Below are positions 23,584 to 35,180 of a DNA stretch of 64,000 nucleotides, in pieces. Positions within the stretch are counted from its first letter, which is position 1, and every line of letters begins with the position of its first letter. The notes beneath the pieces were generated by a model, which was given only the letters and a program-made list of their open reading frames with translations, did no database searches and was not told the DNA's origin. The DNA comes from Panicum virgatum (lineage: Eukaryota; Streptophyta; Magnoliopsida; Poales; Poaceae): assembly GCF_016808335.1 (NCBI RefSeq), contig NC_053153.1, forward strand, positions 31,007,590 to 31,071,589, written 5' to 3'. Position numbers and translations under genes: made by a program.

Positions 23584-23802
23584 ATTTCTAGGAGTAGCAT
23601 CTTCTAGGAATAACTTCTGCTGTATCGGCCAGATCATCTGATCGGCCCTTTTGTAAATACTATTATCAATGAAGTATTTCTTTTCTCTACTAACCTCCAC
23701 TGAATCCAAATACTTTAGTGTGTAGATTTTTTGCACTAAAGGCGATACATATCATATCGGCCATAACAACTTAACCGATAACTCAAACCAATCGGCTATG
23801 CA

Positions 23803-25745
23803 TCAACCCAAACGCTAGGGTAATACTTCTTCAAATATTTTCCGTTAAGAGCTCTAGAATATTCTTCCCCCTCGAGTGTTTCTAAAATATAAGCATTGCC
23901 AGGAACGCATATGTTTATCCTGAATGGTCCTTCCCACGTTGGCGATCATTTGCCGAACTTTGAACTCTTTGTTCCTATCGGCAGTATCAACTTCCAAACC
24001 AATTCCCCTTGCTCAAAGGTTTTGGCTTTTACCTTCTTATCATACCATCGGCTAACTCTGGCTTTATTTGCCTCAACATTTATAAGAGCCTTCAGCCGAT
24101 GGCCAGCCAAATCATCTAATTCATCTTTCATCAAAGTAGAATATTCATCGGCCGTTAATTGATTCTGAAACGTGACACGCCGTGAATCAAGTTTCAACTC
24201 CCATGGGAGAACAACTTCATGTCCGTATACCAACTGATATGGAGACACCTTTGTAGCACCATGACAAGCCATTTTGTATGCCCATAAAGCCTCATGAAGC
24301 ACAGTATGCCACTTTGTAGGATATTCATCAATCTTTTTCTTGATCAATTTGATGACCCCTTTATTAGATGCTTCTACCTGACCGTTAGCTTGGGCATAAT
24401 ATGGAGAAGAATTTAGCAATTTAATTCCCATTCCAGTAGCAAACTCCTCAAATTCATCTGACGTAAATATAGTACCATGATCGGTCGTAATGGTCTGTGG
24501 AATACCAAACCGATAGATAATATGTTTTCTGACGAATTCAATCATCTCTTTCGACGTAACATTCTTCAGAGGAATTGCTTCAACCCACTTGGTGAAATAA
24601 TCAGTGGCCACCAAGATAAATTTATGATTTTTACTGGATGGAGGATATATCTGGCCGATCAAATCAATTCCCCATCCACTAAATGATCACGGCTTGATTA
24701 TGGGATTCATGGCTGACGCAGGAATTCTTTGCACACTTCCAAACTTCTGACATTCTTGGCAACCTCTGTAATATGTGAAGCAATCTTCCAGCATCGTCGG
24801 CCAAAAATATCCGTTCCTCCTGATCACCCATTTCATCTTATAGGCCGATTGATGGGATCCACAGACCCCCTCATGAATTTCACCCATTAATACCTTAGCT
24901 TCTTCTATATCGATGCATTTGAGCAAAACTCCATCAATCGTCCGATAATATAAATCTTCCTCCAACAATACATATTTGATTGCCTGGAATCTGATTTTCT
25001 ATCCACTTTTTTGGATGGATCTTTCAAATAATCATTGATCTCTTTCCTCCGGTCATCGCTGTTAATTCCAAGGCCATTATTCTTTCCATCGGCCGATATC
25101 CTAAAGCATGCTGAGCCAGCCGATTTGCGTCACTGTTATGAAATTTGGGAATATGCTCGATGGTTACCTTCTTGAATTCTTTCAGCAGCCGGAGACATTC
25201 TTCATGATATAATTGTTAAATATCATCTTTGCATTCATACTCCCCAACTAACTGGTTGATCACCAGCATAGAATCCCCAATAATCTCAATGGCATCGGTT
25301 TGATCTCTCAAAGTAATTGAATTCCCTTGAGAATAGCACTATACTCAGCTTGATATTGGTTGCGGATGCTTCAATCGGAAACGAGAACTCAAAATTTGCC
25401 CCCGAGGGGAAATCAGCACCACACCAATTCCAGAACCGTTCCCACACGAAGATCCATCAAAGAATAAAGTCCAAGGAACAAGATCTACCATGTTCAGCTC
25501 TGGTCCACAATATTGCACAACAAAATCGGCTACGGCTTGACCCTTAACTGCTTTAGCCGATTCATATCTCAAATCAAATTCTGACAATGCCAAAATCCAT
25601 TTTCCTATTCTCCCTTTCAAAATCGGCAATGAGAGCATATATCTAATAGCATCATCTTTCTCACAACAACACATTCAGCCGATAATAAATAATTTCTAAG
25701 CTTGGTACAGGAGAAGTATAAGCAAATACCTCCCTTCTAGATGCA
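23803..25745 (-). pseudogene. pol: Element D pol remnant: RNase H domains and integrase
   Basis: In minus-strand order: remnants of RT/RNase H (TKLRNYLLSAEC, near 25690); the second RNase H (LFFDGSSCGNGSGIGVVL) in 25345-25674; a disrupted stretch 24969-25340; the integrase zinc-binding part (24687-24968: HEGVCGSHQS, CQECQKFG); and the core (23946-24662: TTDHGTIFTS, GQVEASNK). Two stops are TGG-to-TGA type, at 24687-24689 and 23946-23948. After the second the frame goes on to a stop near 23803 with the Tat-type ending GKYLKKYYPSVW. A frameshift near 25670 and a small deletion near 25720 add to the damage. Confidence 0.8.
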
Positions 25746-25882
25746 TGCAAGAGAAATGTTGAGCAAGACTTGGGCGCACTTAAAAACACATGGTACGCAA
25801 CGCAACAGTCTATTTACAATGCATATATAAGTTATCTTTATACAGCTACTTACGAGGTATTTGACTTATTTCTTTTAATTAG
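25746..25882. other. Junction sequence between elements D and E
   Basis: No coding signal. Probably the lost edge of element D followed by intron sequence of the hAT gene, since a CTTTTAATTAG acceptor lies at its end. Confidence 0.35.
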
Positions 25883-27734
25883 GCACACACATGGTGTTTC
25901 CATTGTTTCTGATGGGTGGACAAACATGAAGAACAAGCCATTAATCAATGTAATTGCATCAAATAGCCGTGGTTCAATGTTTTTGTATGCAGATGATTTT
26001 TCTGGAATTGAGAAAACTGTGAAGCAATAGCAGATTATTTGCTTAAGGCGATCGAAGATATTGGAGCCTCGATGGTTATGCAAGTTGTGACTGATAATGC
26101 ATCAAATTGCAAGGCAGCTGGACGGGAAATTGAAAAAGTACGTATTTGTCACCTTCTCTTTATAAGTTTACTATTATTGCTTTTAGTGATTCAGATTCAG
26201 AGTTTCAGAGTCCTATTCAGACATTCAGTTTTTATTAATTTGAAATATTATTTTTCCCTAGGTGCATAAACACATTTTTTTGGTCACCTTGCGTAGTGCA
26301 TACTCTGAATCTGATATTTAAGGATTTAGCCAAAGCACTTCCTTGGATAGAGGAGACATACAGTACTGGTAAAGCTCTAGTCACATTCATTCTGAATCAC
26401 CAACATGGCCTAGCAATTTTCAGAGCTAATTCAAAACTAGATCTCTTGAGGGTGGCAAAGACACGATTCGCGTCCCATTATATTTTGCTAAAGAGGCTGA
26501 GTGACTGCCGTGAAGCACTTGCTACCACGATGGTTACAAAGCAATGGAAGGACTGGATGAAACACAATGGGAGTGATAAATATGCAAAGATTGCAGTTGA
26601 CACTATCAACAGTGAAGAGTTTTGGACAGAGGTTGAAAGCATTCTTGCTTTCACAAAGCCCTTGTTCCTGATGGTAAAATTTAGTGATGGAGAAGGCCCA
26701 AAGATGGGTGAAGTATATGAAAAAATGGACACCATGCTGGGAGAGATAAAAGATGTGATGACCAAGTTGGACTACCCTCACAGGCTTGATTTTCCCACGG
26801 TAGAAAACATTATCCTTAGTCGATGGGAGAAAATGAATATCCCTCTGCATTGTTTGGCCTTTGCACTATGCCCAGAGTATTATGATATTGAGTACTTGAA
26901 AAAACCCGCTCCTGGAGGTGAGCCCAGAAAGGCTCCAAATCAAGACAAGGAGGTCATGCGTGGGGTGCTGGAAGCTTTCCGCAGAATAGCAGATACTGAT
27001 GCTGAACGAAAGAATTACCTAAAAGAGTTTACTGCATTTCACATGAAGAAAGGGATGTTTTCATTCACGTCTGTTCAAAATGATGCAAGCACAATGAAAC
27101 CCATTGACTGGTGGTCCAACTACGGCTCAGAGACTCCAAATCTGTCAGAACTTGCTTTGAGGGTTTTGTCTCAGCCAATCAGTAGCTCCTCAGCTGAGAG
27201 AAACTGGAGTACGTATTCGTAATGTGAAAAGGAATAGGCTTAATTCTAAAACAGCAGACAAGCTGGTCTACGTTCACTCCAATATTCGCCTCCTGTCAAG
27301 GTTTTCAGAAGACTACAAAGCAGGCCCTAACAGCAAGTGGGATGCAATTCCAGAAGATACTTCTTTGGAGGAATCAAGAGTTAAGCTGGTGCAGTTGCAC
27401 TGGACGAATTTGGAGGATGATGCCAAGGTTGATCTTGATCCTCCAAATGACGAGCCGGGCCCCTCGGGCCCCTCATCATCAAAGAAAAGGAATGCTAGAA
27501 ATAATAACCGAGGTAATTCAATATGCATGCCATTTTCCATTTAAATTTACGTAAAGTTGTATACTGAATCCAAGTCTCTGTTCAATATTGTTTGCAGTTC
27601 ACACATCAGCAGAAGCGCAGGAGGCAAGGATGCAAGGGCGCTGTAGCTGTATAAGGCTAGAAGCAGGAGCGTGGAACAGCAAGAGCGTCGCTGCCATCCG
27701 TCGTCAGTCGTCCTCCCGCTTCCATATTCAATAA
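25883..27734 (+). pseudogene. Element E: hAT-type transposase remnant (DUF659 and hAT dimerisation regions)
   Basis: Exons inferred at 25883-26137, 26262-27512 and 27598-27734, all with AG acceptors and GT donors. Motifs: VSDGWTNMKNKPL and [13 protein letters not shown] (DUF659/RNase H-like fold), then TLNLIFKDLAKAL, and a C-terminal ALRVLSQPISSSSAERNWS typical of the hAT dimerisation domain. Frameshifts: one base missing near 26022 (before EAIADYL), one extra T near 26275 (the run before GGTCACC), and a small lesion near 27215 after AERNWSTYS. The N-terminal zinc finger (BED) and the transposon ends are not visible. Inactive fossil. Confidence 0.8.
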
Positions 27735-28083
27735 AATAAATTTAGATTGTGAAGAGAGTATCAGACTATTTGTTGGTTTCGAATTTTTCTTAATTGGATT
27801 GTGTGATGTGTGATTTATCTTTTATATTATATAATTGAATTCCTATCGATCCAAAATACATTGGATCATGACCCTACACTGTATCTATCGTTCCGGGGTC
27901 ATCGATCCAAATTAATTAGGGTCACGACCCTCGACTCTTAGGACCGTCCCAGGGTCATCAACCCATTAGCCACGGATTCACGTACCAAAATTCGGGTTCT
28001 CGTTCCAAAGGGGTATACCCCCCTCGTACCACAATTTTACAAAGTCTCGACCCTCGACCCAGGAACTTTGTGACTATGTTCCT
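27735..28083. other. Probable 3' flank of the hAT element
   Basis: AT-rich, then a series of ggtcat/gaccct motifs and inverted pieces (gatccaaaatacattggatc; agggtcacgaccct). It could be the subterminal region of the hAT element; it ends where CACTA ORF2 homology begins at 28084. No exact inverted terminus identified. Confidence 0.35.
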
Positions 28084-29640
28084 AACCGAATGCAATGGAA
28101 AAGGATCAAAGTATTTCTTCTTCAGTCTGTGTCGTTGTTGGCGAACAGCCGACTTCATCATCTCAAGACAACCTTTTTCAACTGCTGGATCACTTGTCGG
28201 CTTCAAACTTTGCCTATTCAGATCGAAAAACATGTATAAGAAATACTATATATATATATATATGATAACGAACGGCTTGATAAACTGGCATATTTGCTGC
28301 TGCTTGCTGCAAGTCCTTGGGCTGCAGCTGTGCAGCAAGCAACATCCTATCAGCAGCAACCCAACCCCCAGAAACATTCTAAAGCACAAGTTCACAATAT
28401 AGTGGGGGGGGGGGATGATTGGCAGCATGTACTTACTTGGATCCACCCCACAAACTGAGTCACCAAAGCAGGACGTTTCTTGTACTCTTTCCAATGCTTG
28501 AGCACGGGTATGTGGTTCCTTACTGTAATGTTGCATTCAGTTGCAAACTTGGCAGCAATAAAAGGTACAGCAGGTCTTGTTCTTCCTTCATTGATGACAA
28601 GTGGCAGCTTCCCACGCCGAGCTCGCGTAATTTTTTGCAGACCATGTCCCATGCTCGGTCCCCGCTCCCATTCCCAGCGCTCCACTCCTCCAAGTTGTAA
28701 AAGTACATTCAAAACACAATTAGTGAAGTAAAGCAAACATGTAACCAATCTGAAATATGGCCAATCAATGAACAGACTATCACCTTCATTTGTCTGGTTC
28801 TGTTCAACAGGATGTGTAATGCCATCAGCTCCATCGTCGTGACCCATGAGTGGGTTTTCATCATGCTAGTCCAAACCATCTAGGAAAAACAGCTAGTAAG
28901 AATGCATTCATCATGCAATGAAAAGCATTATCACGGTAACAAAGCATCACCTTCATTGGCCATTTGGAAGTCCATCGGGCGGAGGAATAGAAGGTTGGAT
29001 GGGGACAACATCTAAAAAAAATTGCAGCAAGTAAGAGTTCGTTCATCATGTAATCAAACTAATAGAATTACAGTAGTGCACATTGTAGTAGAACTAACCT
29101 TCTGTAGATTTGCTCATATTAGGATGGGATGGGGGTGGGGCATCAATTTCACTTCTTGTCAGTGAAGGATGCCGCTGCGCATTGGCTCTTTTTGACCTTG
29201 TCACTGTAGTAGACTCTACTGCAAAGACTCTTTTACGACGACCTTTAAACCTTAGAGCACTTGTAGGCATGTCAGTTTCTTGTCTGCGACTCATCTCCTT
29301 AAATGCAAAAAGAAGAGAAGTGATCAGGATTTATGTTACATTAGCAGCAAACAAGAAGTTAAACCCTAACAAAGTTTCAAGAAGGATGAATTAGCACCTG
29401 AGCATTATCAGACTCACAAGTATCATCTTGATCTGGATCATACTCTGACCCAGATTCTTCTCTTTCTCTGTGATTAGGCTTTTTCTCTTTCTGACCATTG
29501 GCATCTTTGCTTCCAAATATGTTGACCAGAGGAGGAATTCCAAGTTGCGCTAGCCTTGCATTGTTTTGCATGCATTGTTGTAGGCGGACCTGTTCATACG
29601 GTAGTAGTTGTGGGTGCGAATCTGATAGCACCACATGTTA
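28084..29640 (-). pseudogene. CACTA element C ORF2: plant transposase, Ptta/En-Spm (Transposase_24) type
   Basis: Minus-strand exon pieces read: LPYEQVRLQQCMQNNARL and a Ser/Glu/Asp-rich tract (about 29634-29393); RKRVFAVESTTVTRSKRAN (about 29294-29097); a short exon near 28990-28960; MGHGLQKITRARRGKLP through AKFATECNITVRNH and KHWKEYKKRPA (about 28847-28436); and VEKGCLEMMKSAVRQQRH with KKKYFDPFPLH (28236-28084). This order matches the En/Spm-type TnpA-like protein of grass CACTA elements. The 3' part is lost at 28084 where hAT-side sequence abuts. A poly-G run at 28404-28413 and (TA)n at 28246-28262 lie in introns. Confidence 0.72.
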
Positions 29641-29952
29641 GTATTTCTGTAACAGTACATAGGTTTGTGATGTATAAAGCAAGGTCTACTAGTTATACAA
29701 TTGCACTTGACATAGAAATATAGCTGATAAGTTAATGAAGATAACTACTCTTTACACCAGAAAAAACAGTTGCACATTACAAAGTATATATTATGAGTTT
29801 CATCATGTATGGACCAAGACATTACAAAAATCAGTTTAGAAGAAGATAAATACTCTGATATAGCAGACTCTACTGGTCAAGAGTGAGCTGATGAAATACC
29901 TGCAGTCCCATGTCCTTGTTGTTTCTCCGGCGGTGCCTTCCTTTGTACCTTT

Positions 29953-30117
29953 GAAGCACCCTCCATCTGCATATTCGGACCATCACCTTTCATCTGCATC
30001 TTCGAACCACCACCCTCCATCTGCCTATTCAGACCAGCACCCTTCATCTACAGCTTCGAACCACCACCATCCATCTGCCTATTCAGACCAGCAACCTTCA
30101 TCTGCATCGCACAGGGC
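29953..30117 (-). repeat. 54-bp tandem repeat inside the CACTA ORF2 leader exon
   Basis: On the minus strand three units encode 18-residue repeats: MQMKVAGLNRQMDGGGSK, then LxMKGAGLNRQMEGGGSK, then MQMKGDGPNMQMEGASKV. The frame continues to RKAPPEKQQGHG. In the second unit CAG has become TAG (x). Probably an expanded low-complexity N-terminal region of ORF2. Confidence 0.6.
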
Positions 30118-30298
30118 ATGGATTGTTTAGCAAGAGAATGGAGAGACCTTATATTTTAGTACAAAGCAATCAGAATATATGTCAAGAGTACAATTCAGAT
30201 GTTCATGCTACAAGACAAGGTACATCCTACCAGTTGCTCAACTATAAAGTTCACACACTGATTTTGGCATATATCAGTTGTTAGCTTTGAAAACATAA

Positions 30299-30646
30299 CA
30301 TTTCACATACTGAAACAAGGCTCCTATGTTAAATCACCAATCTGGTACTAAGCACTTTGCTATTAGCAGTGTCTATCAGGGGCAACGAAAAACAGGGGCC
30401 TAAGCAAGGTTTTTACAGACTCACAAACCAAGCAAAATTTGAAGCCCCACTACTACCAAATTGCGCAATTCACATTTCACATACTGAAACAAGGCTCCTA
30501 TGTTAAATCAGCAATCTAGTACTAAGCAGTTTGCTATTAGCAGTGTCTAACAGGGGCAGCCAAAAACAGAGGCCTAAGCAAGGTTTTTACAGACTCGCAA
30601 ACCAAGCAAAATTTGTAGCCCCACTACTACCAAATTGCGCAATTCA
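30299..30646. repeat. Two-copy 174-bp tandem duplication
   Basis: catttcacatactgaaacaa at 30299 recurs at 30473, and the copies stay alignable to gcgcaattca at their ends, with about ten differences. Non-coding; probably in the 5' part or first intron of CACTA ORF2. Confidence 0.75.
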
Positions 30647-32035
30647 GAGCCAAGAATTTACCTTGAGGATGGAGAACTTGATGGTTCCTGTAGACGACGC
30701 CGACGTCCTCGCTACCTACAGAGACATGTCAGCGAGAAGAATCAGATCCTACGAGCTGCGAGCGCGAGCAGGGCGACTACGCATGGGGATGTGACTGCGC
30801 TTGACCTACCTCTGGTAAGCGTCCCCCCGTGGGGCTCTAACCATGGCGGAGGAGGATGAGGCTGCGGCGCGCCATAGGTTGGGGAGGAGCCGAGAAGGAT
30901 AGGTGGTGGGAGGTGGCGGAGTAGGAGAGGCGGCGGCGGCGTGGAGTCGAGGAGGCCAACGGGGTGGAGGCGGCGGCGGCGTGGGGTGGAGGCCTAGGGT
31001 TCGTGAGAGGTCGAGGGGATGAGATTTGGGTGGATGAGAGGAAGCAGAGCGAGTTATTTGTGCTGTTGGGGTTGCAGAAATTACTAAGGGATCCTTATTG
31101 TGTATGTGTGATGTGTTCGCTTTCGGTGGGTATTATGGTCAATTCGTATCCAAAATTTTTGTTTTTGCCGCCCGTGGAGGCAAATAGGAGGCGGGATGAA
31201 TGGAATTGGAGGGAAAATTACCATGGTGCCCTTACTGCTTGGGACGAAGAACACATAAATACATCATTTGTCGCTTTTTAATTCGAAATTAACATTTGTA
31301 ACTAGTGTTTCTCACTCATATGAATTCCAAAGTTGATGATTTTTTCTGATTTTTCATAAAAACATTCTCTTTCATTAAATGTCATTTGTTTCTATGTTCG
31401 TTGCTACTTATTTGATCTATTCCATATGGCTTGTTTTGCCACCTAATTACATAATAGAAAACCGTGTGTGTTTTGCGTAGAAATTTCAATGAAATTGATG
31501 TGGCAACATAATTTGGGTCCCATAAACTTGTCATGAAAGTTTCAAATGGTTTTGGTAAAGAGGAACATACATTGTTTAGAAATGGATACTTCTCCCACTA
31601 GTTTTCATGTAATGTGAAGGTGAACATTTAAGTTTCTCATACTTTCCGAAATGTTATAACTCAAATGCACTTCAAATTTGATCATAACCTTTTGCTTAAC
31701 TTAATATTACAAAATAGGAAGTTACATAAGTAATGGTTGTGCAAAACAATTATTTTTTTTCTATTGGGTATTTAGAAGGAAAAAGATAAGACATACAAAT
31801 AGGATCTGCGAAATAGAATCTGTACTAAACAATATCATTAACCAAAAGAGGATGATTTTAGAAAAAAACAGGAAAAAGAAACATCAAATTTGGATTAAGT
31901 ATGACGGAGAAATACCCGTTAGAAATTTTAAGTCAATCGTTCCAAAGAGGTGAGCCAATTGTGCGCTGCCACCTGTCTCCTTGTAAGTCTGTACAAATAA
32001 AATTAATTGAGAACAAATTACCAAACATCGAAGTG
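30647..32035. other. GC-rich leader then AT-rich unassigned sequence
   Basis: 30650-31030 is GC-rich with GGCGGCGGC runs and could be the promoter-proximal part of CACTA ORF2 on the minus strand. 31260-31900 is AT-rich with no ORF. Phrases such as ttttgataa-type A/T runs are not diagnostic. Nothing else supported. Confidence 0.3.
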
Positions 32036-32106
32036 GTGCGATGGAAGCGCTTGTATTGGATAACCTGCTGGTCTCGGGTTCGAATCCTACGCTGGCTTTA
32101 TTTGGC
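32036..32106 (+). other. tRNA-like or SINE-head sequence
   Basis: A perfect Pol III B-box, GGTTCGAATCC, follows at about the right distance a weak A-box-like TGGTGCGATGG. A T-arm stem cannot be formed well and no cloverleaf closes, so a functional tRNA is unlikely. A decayed tRNA-derived SINE is the best guess. Confidence 0.3.
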
Positions 32107-32310
32107 ATTACCGTCTTTTATGGCAAAAAAAATGGGGTAACACCCGAAGCCACCAAGAATCGAAATGCGGTCGCCTATACCAAAGGAAAGAGCCATACCA
32201 TCAAGCTACTGAAGTAAGTTCGTTAGGTATGAATATATTTGTTTACTTATCAACTGAAAAGTCTTCATGTCGCTCCCTCACCTACATAAAAGCCGCCCCC
32301 CTCACCTACC

Positions 32311-33078
32311 ATGACAGATCCGCCCCCTTCCCTTTCTCGACGGCGACGGCGCACGGCGATGCCGTCCCTGAAGCGGCAAACCTATGCGCGGCTTCAGACT
32401 CGTGATGGGTCCGGCCGTTTCGTCTCCATGGGCGGCGCGACTCCACCACGGCGCCGCACCAAGGCCCACCATGCTCCCCCGTCCTCCCCAACAAGCGGCG
32501 GTGCCGGCGCCAGGCTTCAGAAGCTGCGAGCCCGCCATGCTCCCCGTCCTCCCCAACAAGCGGTGGTGCCGGCGCCAGGCTTCAGAAGCTGCCGAACCGC
32601 CGTGCTCCCCCATCCTCCCCAACAAGCGGTGGTGCCGGCGCCAGGCTTCAGAAGCTGCTGAACCGCCGTGCTCCCCCATCCTCCCCAACAAGCGGTGGTG
32701 CCGGCGCCAGGCTTCAGAAGCTGCCGGACCGCCGTGATCCCCCATCCTCCCCAACAAGCAGCGGTGCCGGCGCTAGGCTTCAGAAGCTACCGGCCCGCCG
32801 CGCCCCCCTCCTCCTCAGGAAGCAGCGACGGCGCCAAGGCCATTGGGGGCTTCCCTGGTGAGGGCCCTTCCAACGCCCGGCGCGTCTTCATCGACCTCAC
32901 CTGTACCACTGAGGAGGAGCAGGAGGGGAGGAAGAACAAGGGGAAGGAGGTAACCTCACCTTGTCTGCGCAATCCCACTTCGGCGACCTGTAAGAAGAAG
33001 AAAGGGAAGGAGGTAATCCACTGTGGTTCAGAAATTTGCATGCTTTTGGACAAGTTCGTTATGAAAAATTTTCTCTAA
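32311..33078 (+). pseudogene. Unknown Arg/Pro-rich gene with 22-residue repeats, interrupted by a stop
   Basis: ATG 32311 lies about 25 bp after cctacataaaag. It opens MTDPPPSLSRRRRRT and LQTRDGSGRFVSMG, then enters a 65-66-bp minisatellite. The frame ends in repeat unit 3 at 32659-32661, where TGCTGA replaces the TGCCGA of the neighbouring unit. The same frame resumes to 33078 (RRVFIDLTCTTEEEQEG, then Lys-rich KKKKGKEV). The last codons run into CACTA TNP2 sequence. No domain recognised; it may be a captured or CACTA-associated gene. Confidence 0.4.
32483..32811 (+). repeat. Minisatellite, five units of 65-66 bp
   Basis: Units begin CCTCCCCAACAAGCGG at 32483, 32548, 32614, 32680 and 32746. 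Each holds GTGCCGGCGCCAGGCTTCAG. The first spacing is 65, the others 66, so the reading frame changes by one base between units 1 and 2 and is kept thereafter. Both strands are open over most of it. Confidence 0.88.
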
Positions 33079-33434
33079 CTTCACCAATATTATTGGGATT
33101 TCTTTCTTCATTTCAGCCAACACATCCTTATTAAGGGTTCTGCTGCACAATTCCCTGAAAAATTTCCCCAACTCAGCTATTGCTTCATAAATATCATGGT
33201 CCAAAAATACTCTCATTGCAACTGGTAGGATTCTTTGAAAAAGAATGTGACAATCATGTGTTTTTAGCCCTTGAACACTAGTCCCCTCAGCATTTACACA
33301 TCTTGTGATGTTTGAAGCAAAGGCATCTGGAAACTTCACCTGTCTTAAAAAATCACATAAAGCCATCTTTTGTTTGTTGGATAAGGTATATCTAGCATTA
33401 GGCATCTCACATGAATCTCCATGCTCTCTAATAT
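33065..33434 (-). pseudogene. CACTA element C: TNP2 transposase C-terminal fragment (DUF4218)
   Basis: The minus strand encodes MPNARYTLSNKQKMALCDFL, FPDAFASNITRCVN, GLKTHDCHILFQRILP, then YEAIAELGKFFRELCS and EIPIILVKLEKIF. This is the DUF4218 region of plant En/Spm TNP2 transposases. It is cut on its N-terminal side by the LTR of element F at 33435 and on its C-terminal side near 33065. Orientation is the same as ORF2 at 28084-29640. Confidence 0.8.
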
Positions 33435-34277
33435 TGTAACATCCCAAAATCCACCGAAATAAATCACGCGCTGAAATTGTTTCAAAAGTTTTTCGTCGTT
33501 GAGCTCGAACCATTTTCCCGCCCGATCTCCCGATCTTTCGAAGGACCCGATCCTGACATCTGAACCCCGCGGTCACATCCCTCTGTTCGCCCTCGTCCCG
33601 CGCGTCGCGCACAACCGCGCACGCGTGACCGACGCCGCGCGTGGCCGACCGGGGCCGCGATCGCCGCCGGCGCGCGCTCGCCCCCTTTTTTCCTTTTTCC
33701 TTTTTCCCATTTTTTTCTTCACTTTTTCTCCATTTCTTTTTCTTTTTCCTTTTCTTTTCTCCTTTTTCCTTTTTCTCTTTTCTCTCTTTCTCTTTTCTTT
33801 CCCTCTCCTTCCTTCAATCCCTCTCTCCTCCCTCGAGCGCGGCTCAGCCCGGCCTACCCCTGCTCCGCACGCCCCGCTCCCGGCCTACCCTGCTCGCCTG
33901 CTCCCCTCCACGCACCACACGCGCACGCGCGCACGCGGCGCTCAGCGCGCCAAGCCGCGACGCCGCACCGCCCGCGCACCCGCTTCCTCCTCCCTGGTCG
34001 AGCCACCCCGGTCCGCGCACGCCGCGCTACTCACCCACGTGCATGCCCCCGAGCCCTGCCCGCGCGCAATACCCACGCGCTCCGCGTGCCCCGGACGCCC
34101 GCCGCGCCACTCGCCGCTGCTCGACACGTCCCGTCACCTGCCTCGCCGCGCCGCCCGCCGAGCGAACAGCGCCGCCGCGTCGCGACACGAGCACGTGGCC
34201 GGAGCGCCATTAATGGTGCCCCGCGATGCTCGCTAGCCGGCCACCTGCCCCGCGCCGCTCCACCGCCTTGCTCGGGC

Positions 34278-34284
34278 TATAAAG
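34278..34284 (+). promoter_or_regulatory. TATA box of element F LTR
   Basis: TATAAAG in the context gggcTATAAAGcgacc, conserved at 59000-59006 in the other LTR copy. Confidence 0.7.
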
Positions 34285-35180
34285 CGACCCCCACGCCGCT
34301 CCTCTGCCTCACAGTCACCTCCGCCACCTCCAACTCCCTCTCTTCTAGCTTGCAGCGCCGCCGCCGCGCACACTGCAGCCCGCCGCCTCCGCTCCCGTCG
34401 TCCCGCCTCCCCGCGTTGCCCCGGCCCAAGGTAGGGGCCGCACCGGGCTCCTCCCTTCCTCCTCACCCTTCTTCCCACTCCCTAGCCGCCGACGAGCTCT
34501 GCAGCGCCGGCCCAGCGCCACCCGCCGCCCGCTGTCGCCGGCCGTCGCGGCCAGGCCACCTCGGGCCGCCTCTGGCCCAGCTGCGGTCAGGGATCGGGCC
34601 CCCGCACCTCCCTCCTCCTTTCCCCCTCGCTCCCGGCCGCCGCCATGGCCCTGGACGGCTGGATTGGCCGGCGCCGCACGGCCCCTCCCCTGTTCTACGG
34701 TCGGGAGGAAGAAGAGGGGGCATATTAGCCCAAAACCCCCTCCCCTCTCTTTTATTTATTAAAGAGACCTTCCACCTTTGGCCCTTTTGCAAAGAAATCC
34801 CTAACCTTCATTATATTCACAACTAAACCCGTCCACCCTATAAACCTAATACTAAATAAGCCCCTACATCTTTTTAGATAACCTGAACATTTCTGGAAAT
34901 TACAACTAAGTCCTTTTCTATTCCAAAACTATTTACAAATGAGCCTGAACCCTTATTTAACCCCTAAACCTCTATATAACCTATCATTTCATGCGCCAAA
35001 CGACCTCGGATCTACCTAAAACTTTACCACGCCTCTCATGACATAGTTTTGTCCATGCCATTAGGAAACCGCCCGAAAATATTACTCCGAAATCCATATC
35101 TTAATTATTTCCGATTCGAGCTCAATGATAAAACTTTTATTTCTTTTTCTTGATTGTGTGTTTGTTTGTATGCATCGTAG

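Larger units (their letters stand above)
21354..25745 (-). mobile_element. Element D: Tat-lineage gypsy retrotransposon, truncated
   Basis: Minus-strand order: end of RT/RNase H, a second RNase H-like domain (25345-25674), integrase (23946-24968), an antisense spliced ORF, polypurine tract, 3' LTR. A second RNase H and an antisense ORF between pol and the 3' LTR are known features of the Tat/Retand lineage. The 5' LTR, gag, protease and most of RT are missing; sequence identity is lost around 25745. Inserted into the CACTA end at 21353/21354. Confidence 0.8.

Noticed and set aside
28246..28262. (TA)n microsatellite and the poly-G run at 28404-28413
   Set aside because: Simple repeats within introns of a transposon gene; no wider structure seen.
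32036..32106. Functional tRNA gene
   Set aside because: A perfect B-box is present, but the T-arm stem does not pair and no acceptor stem closes; kept only as a SINE-like candidate.
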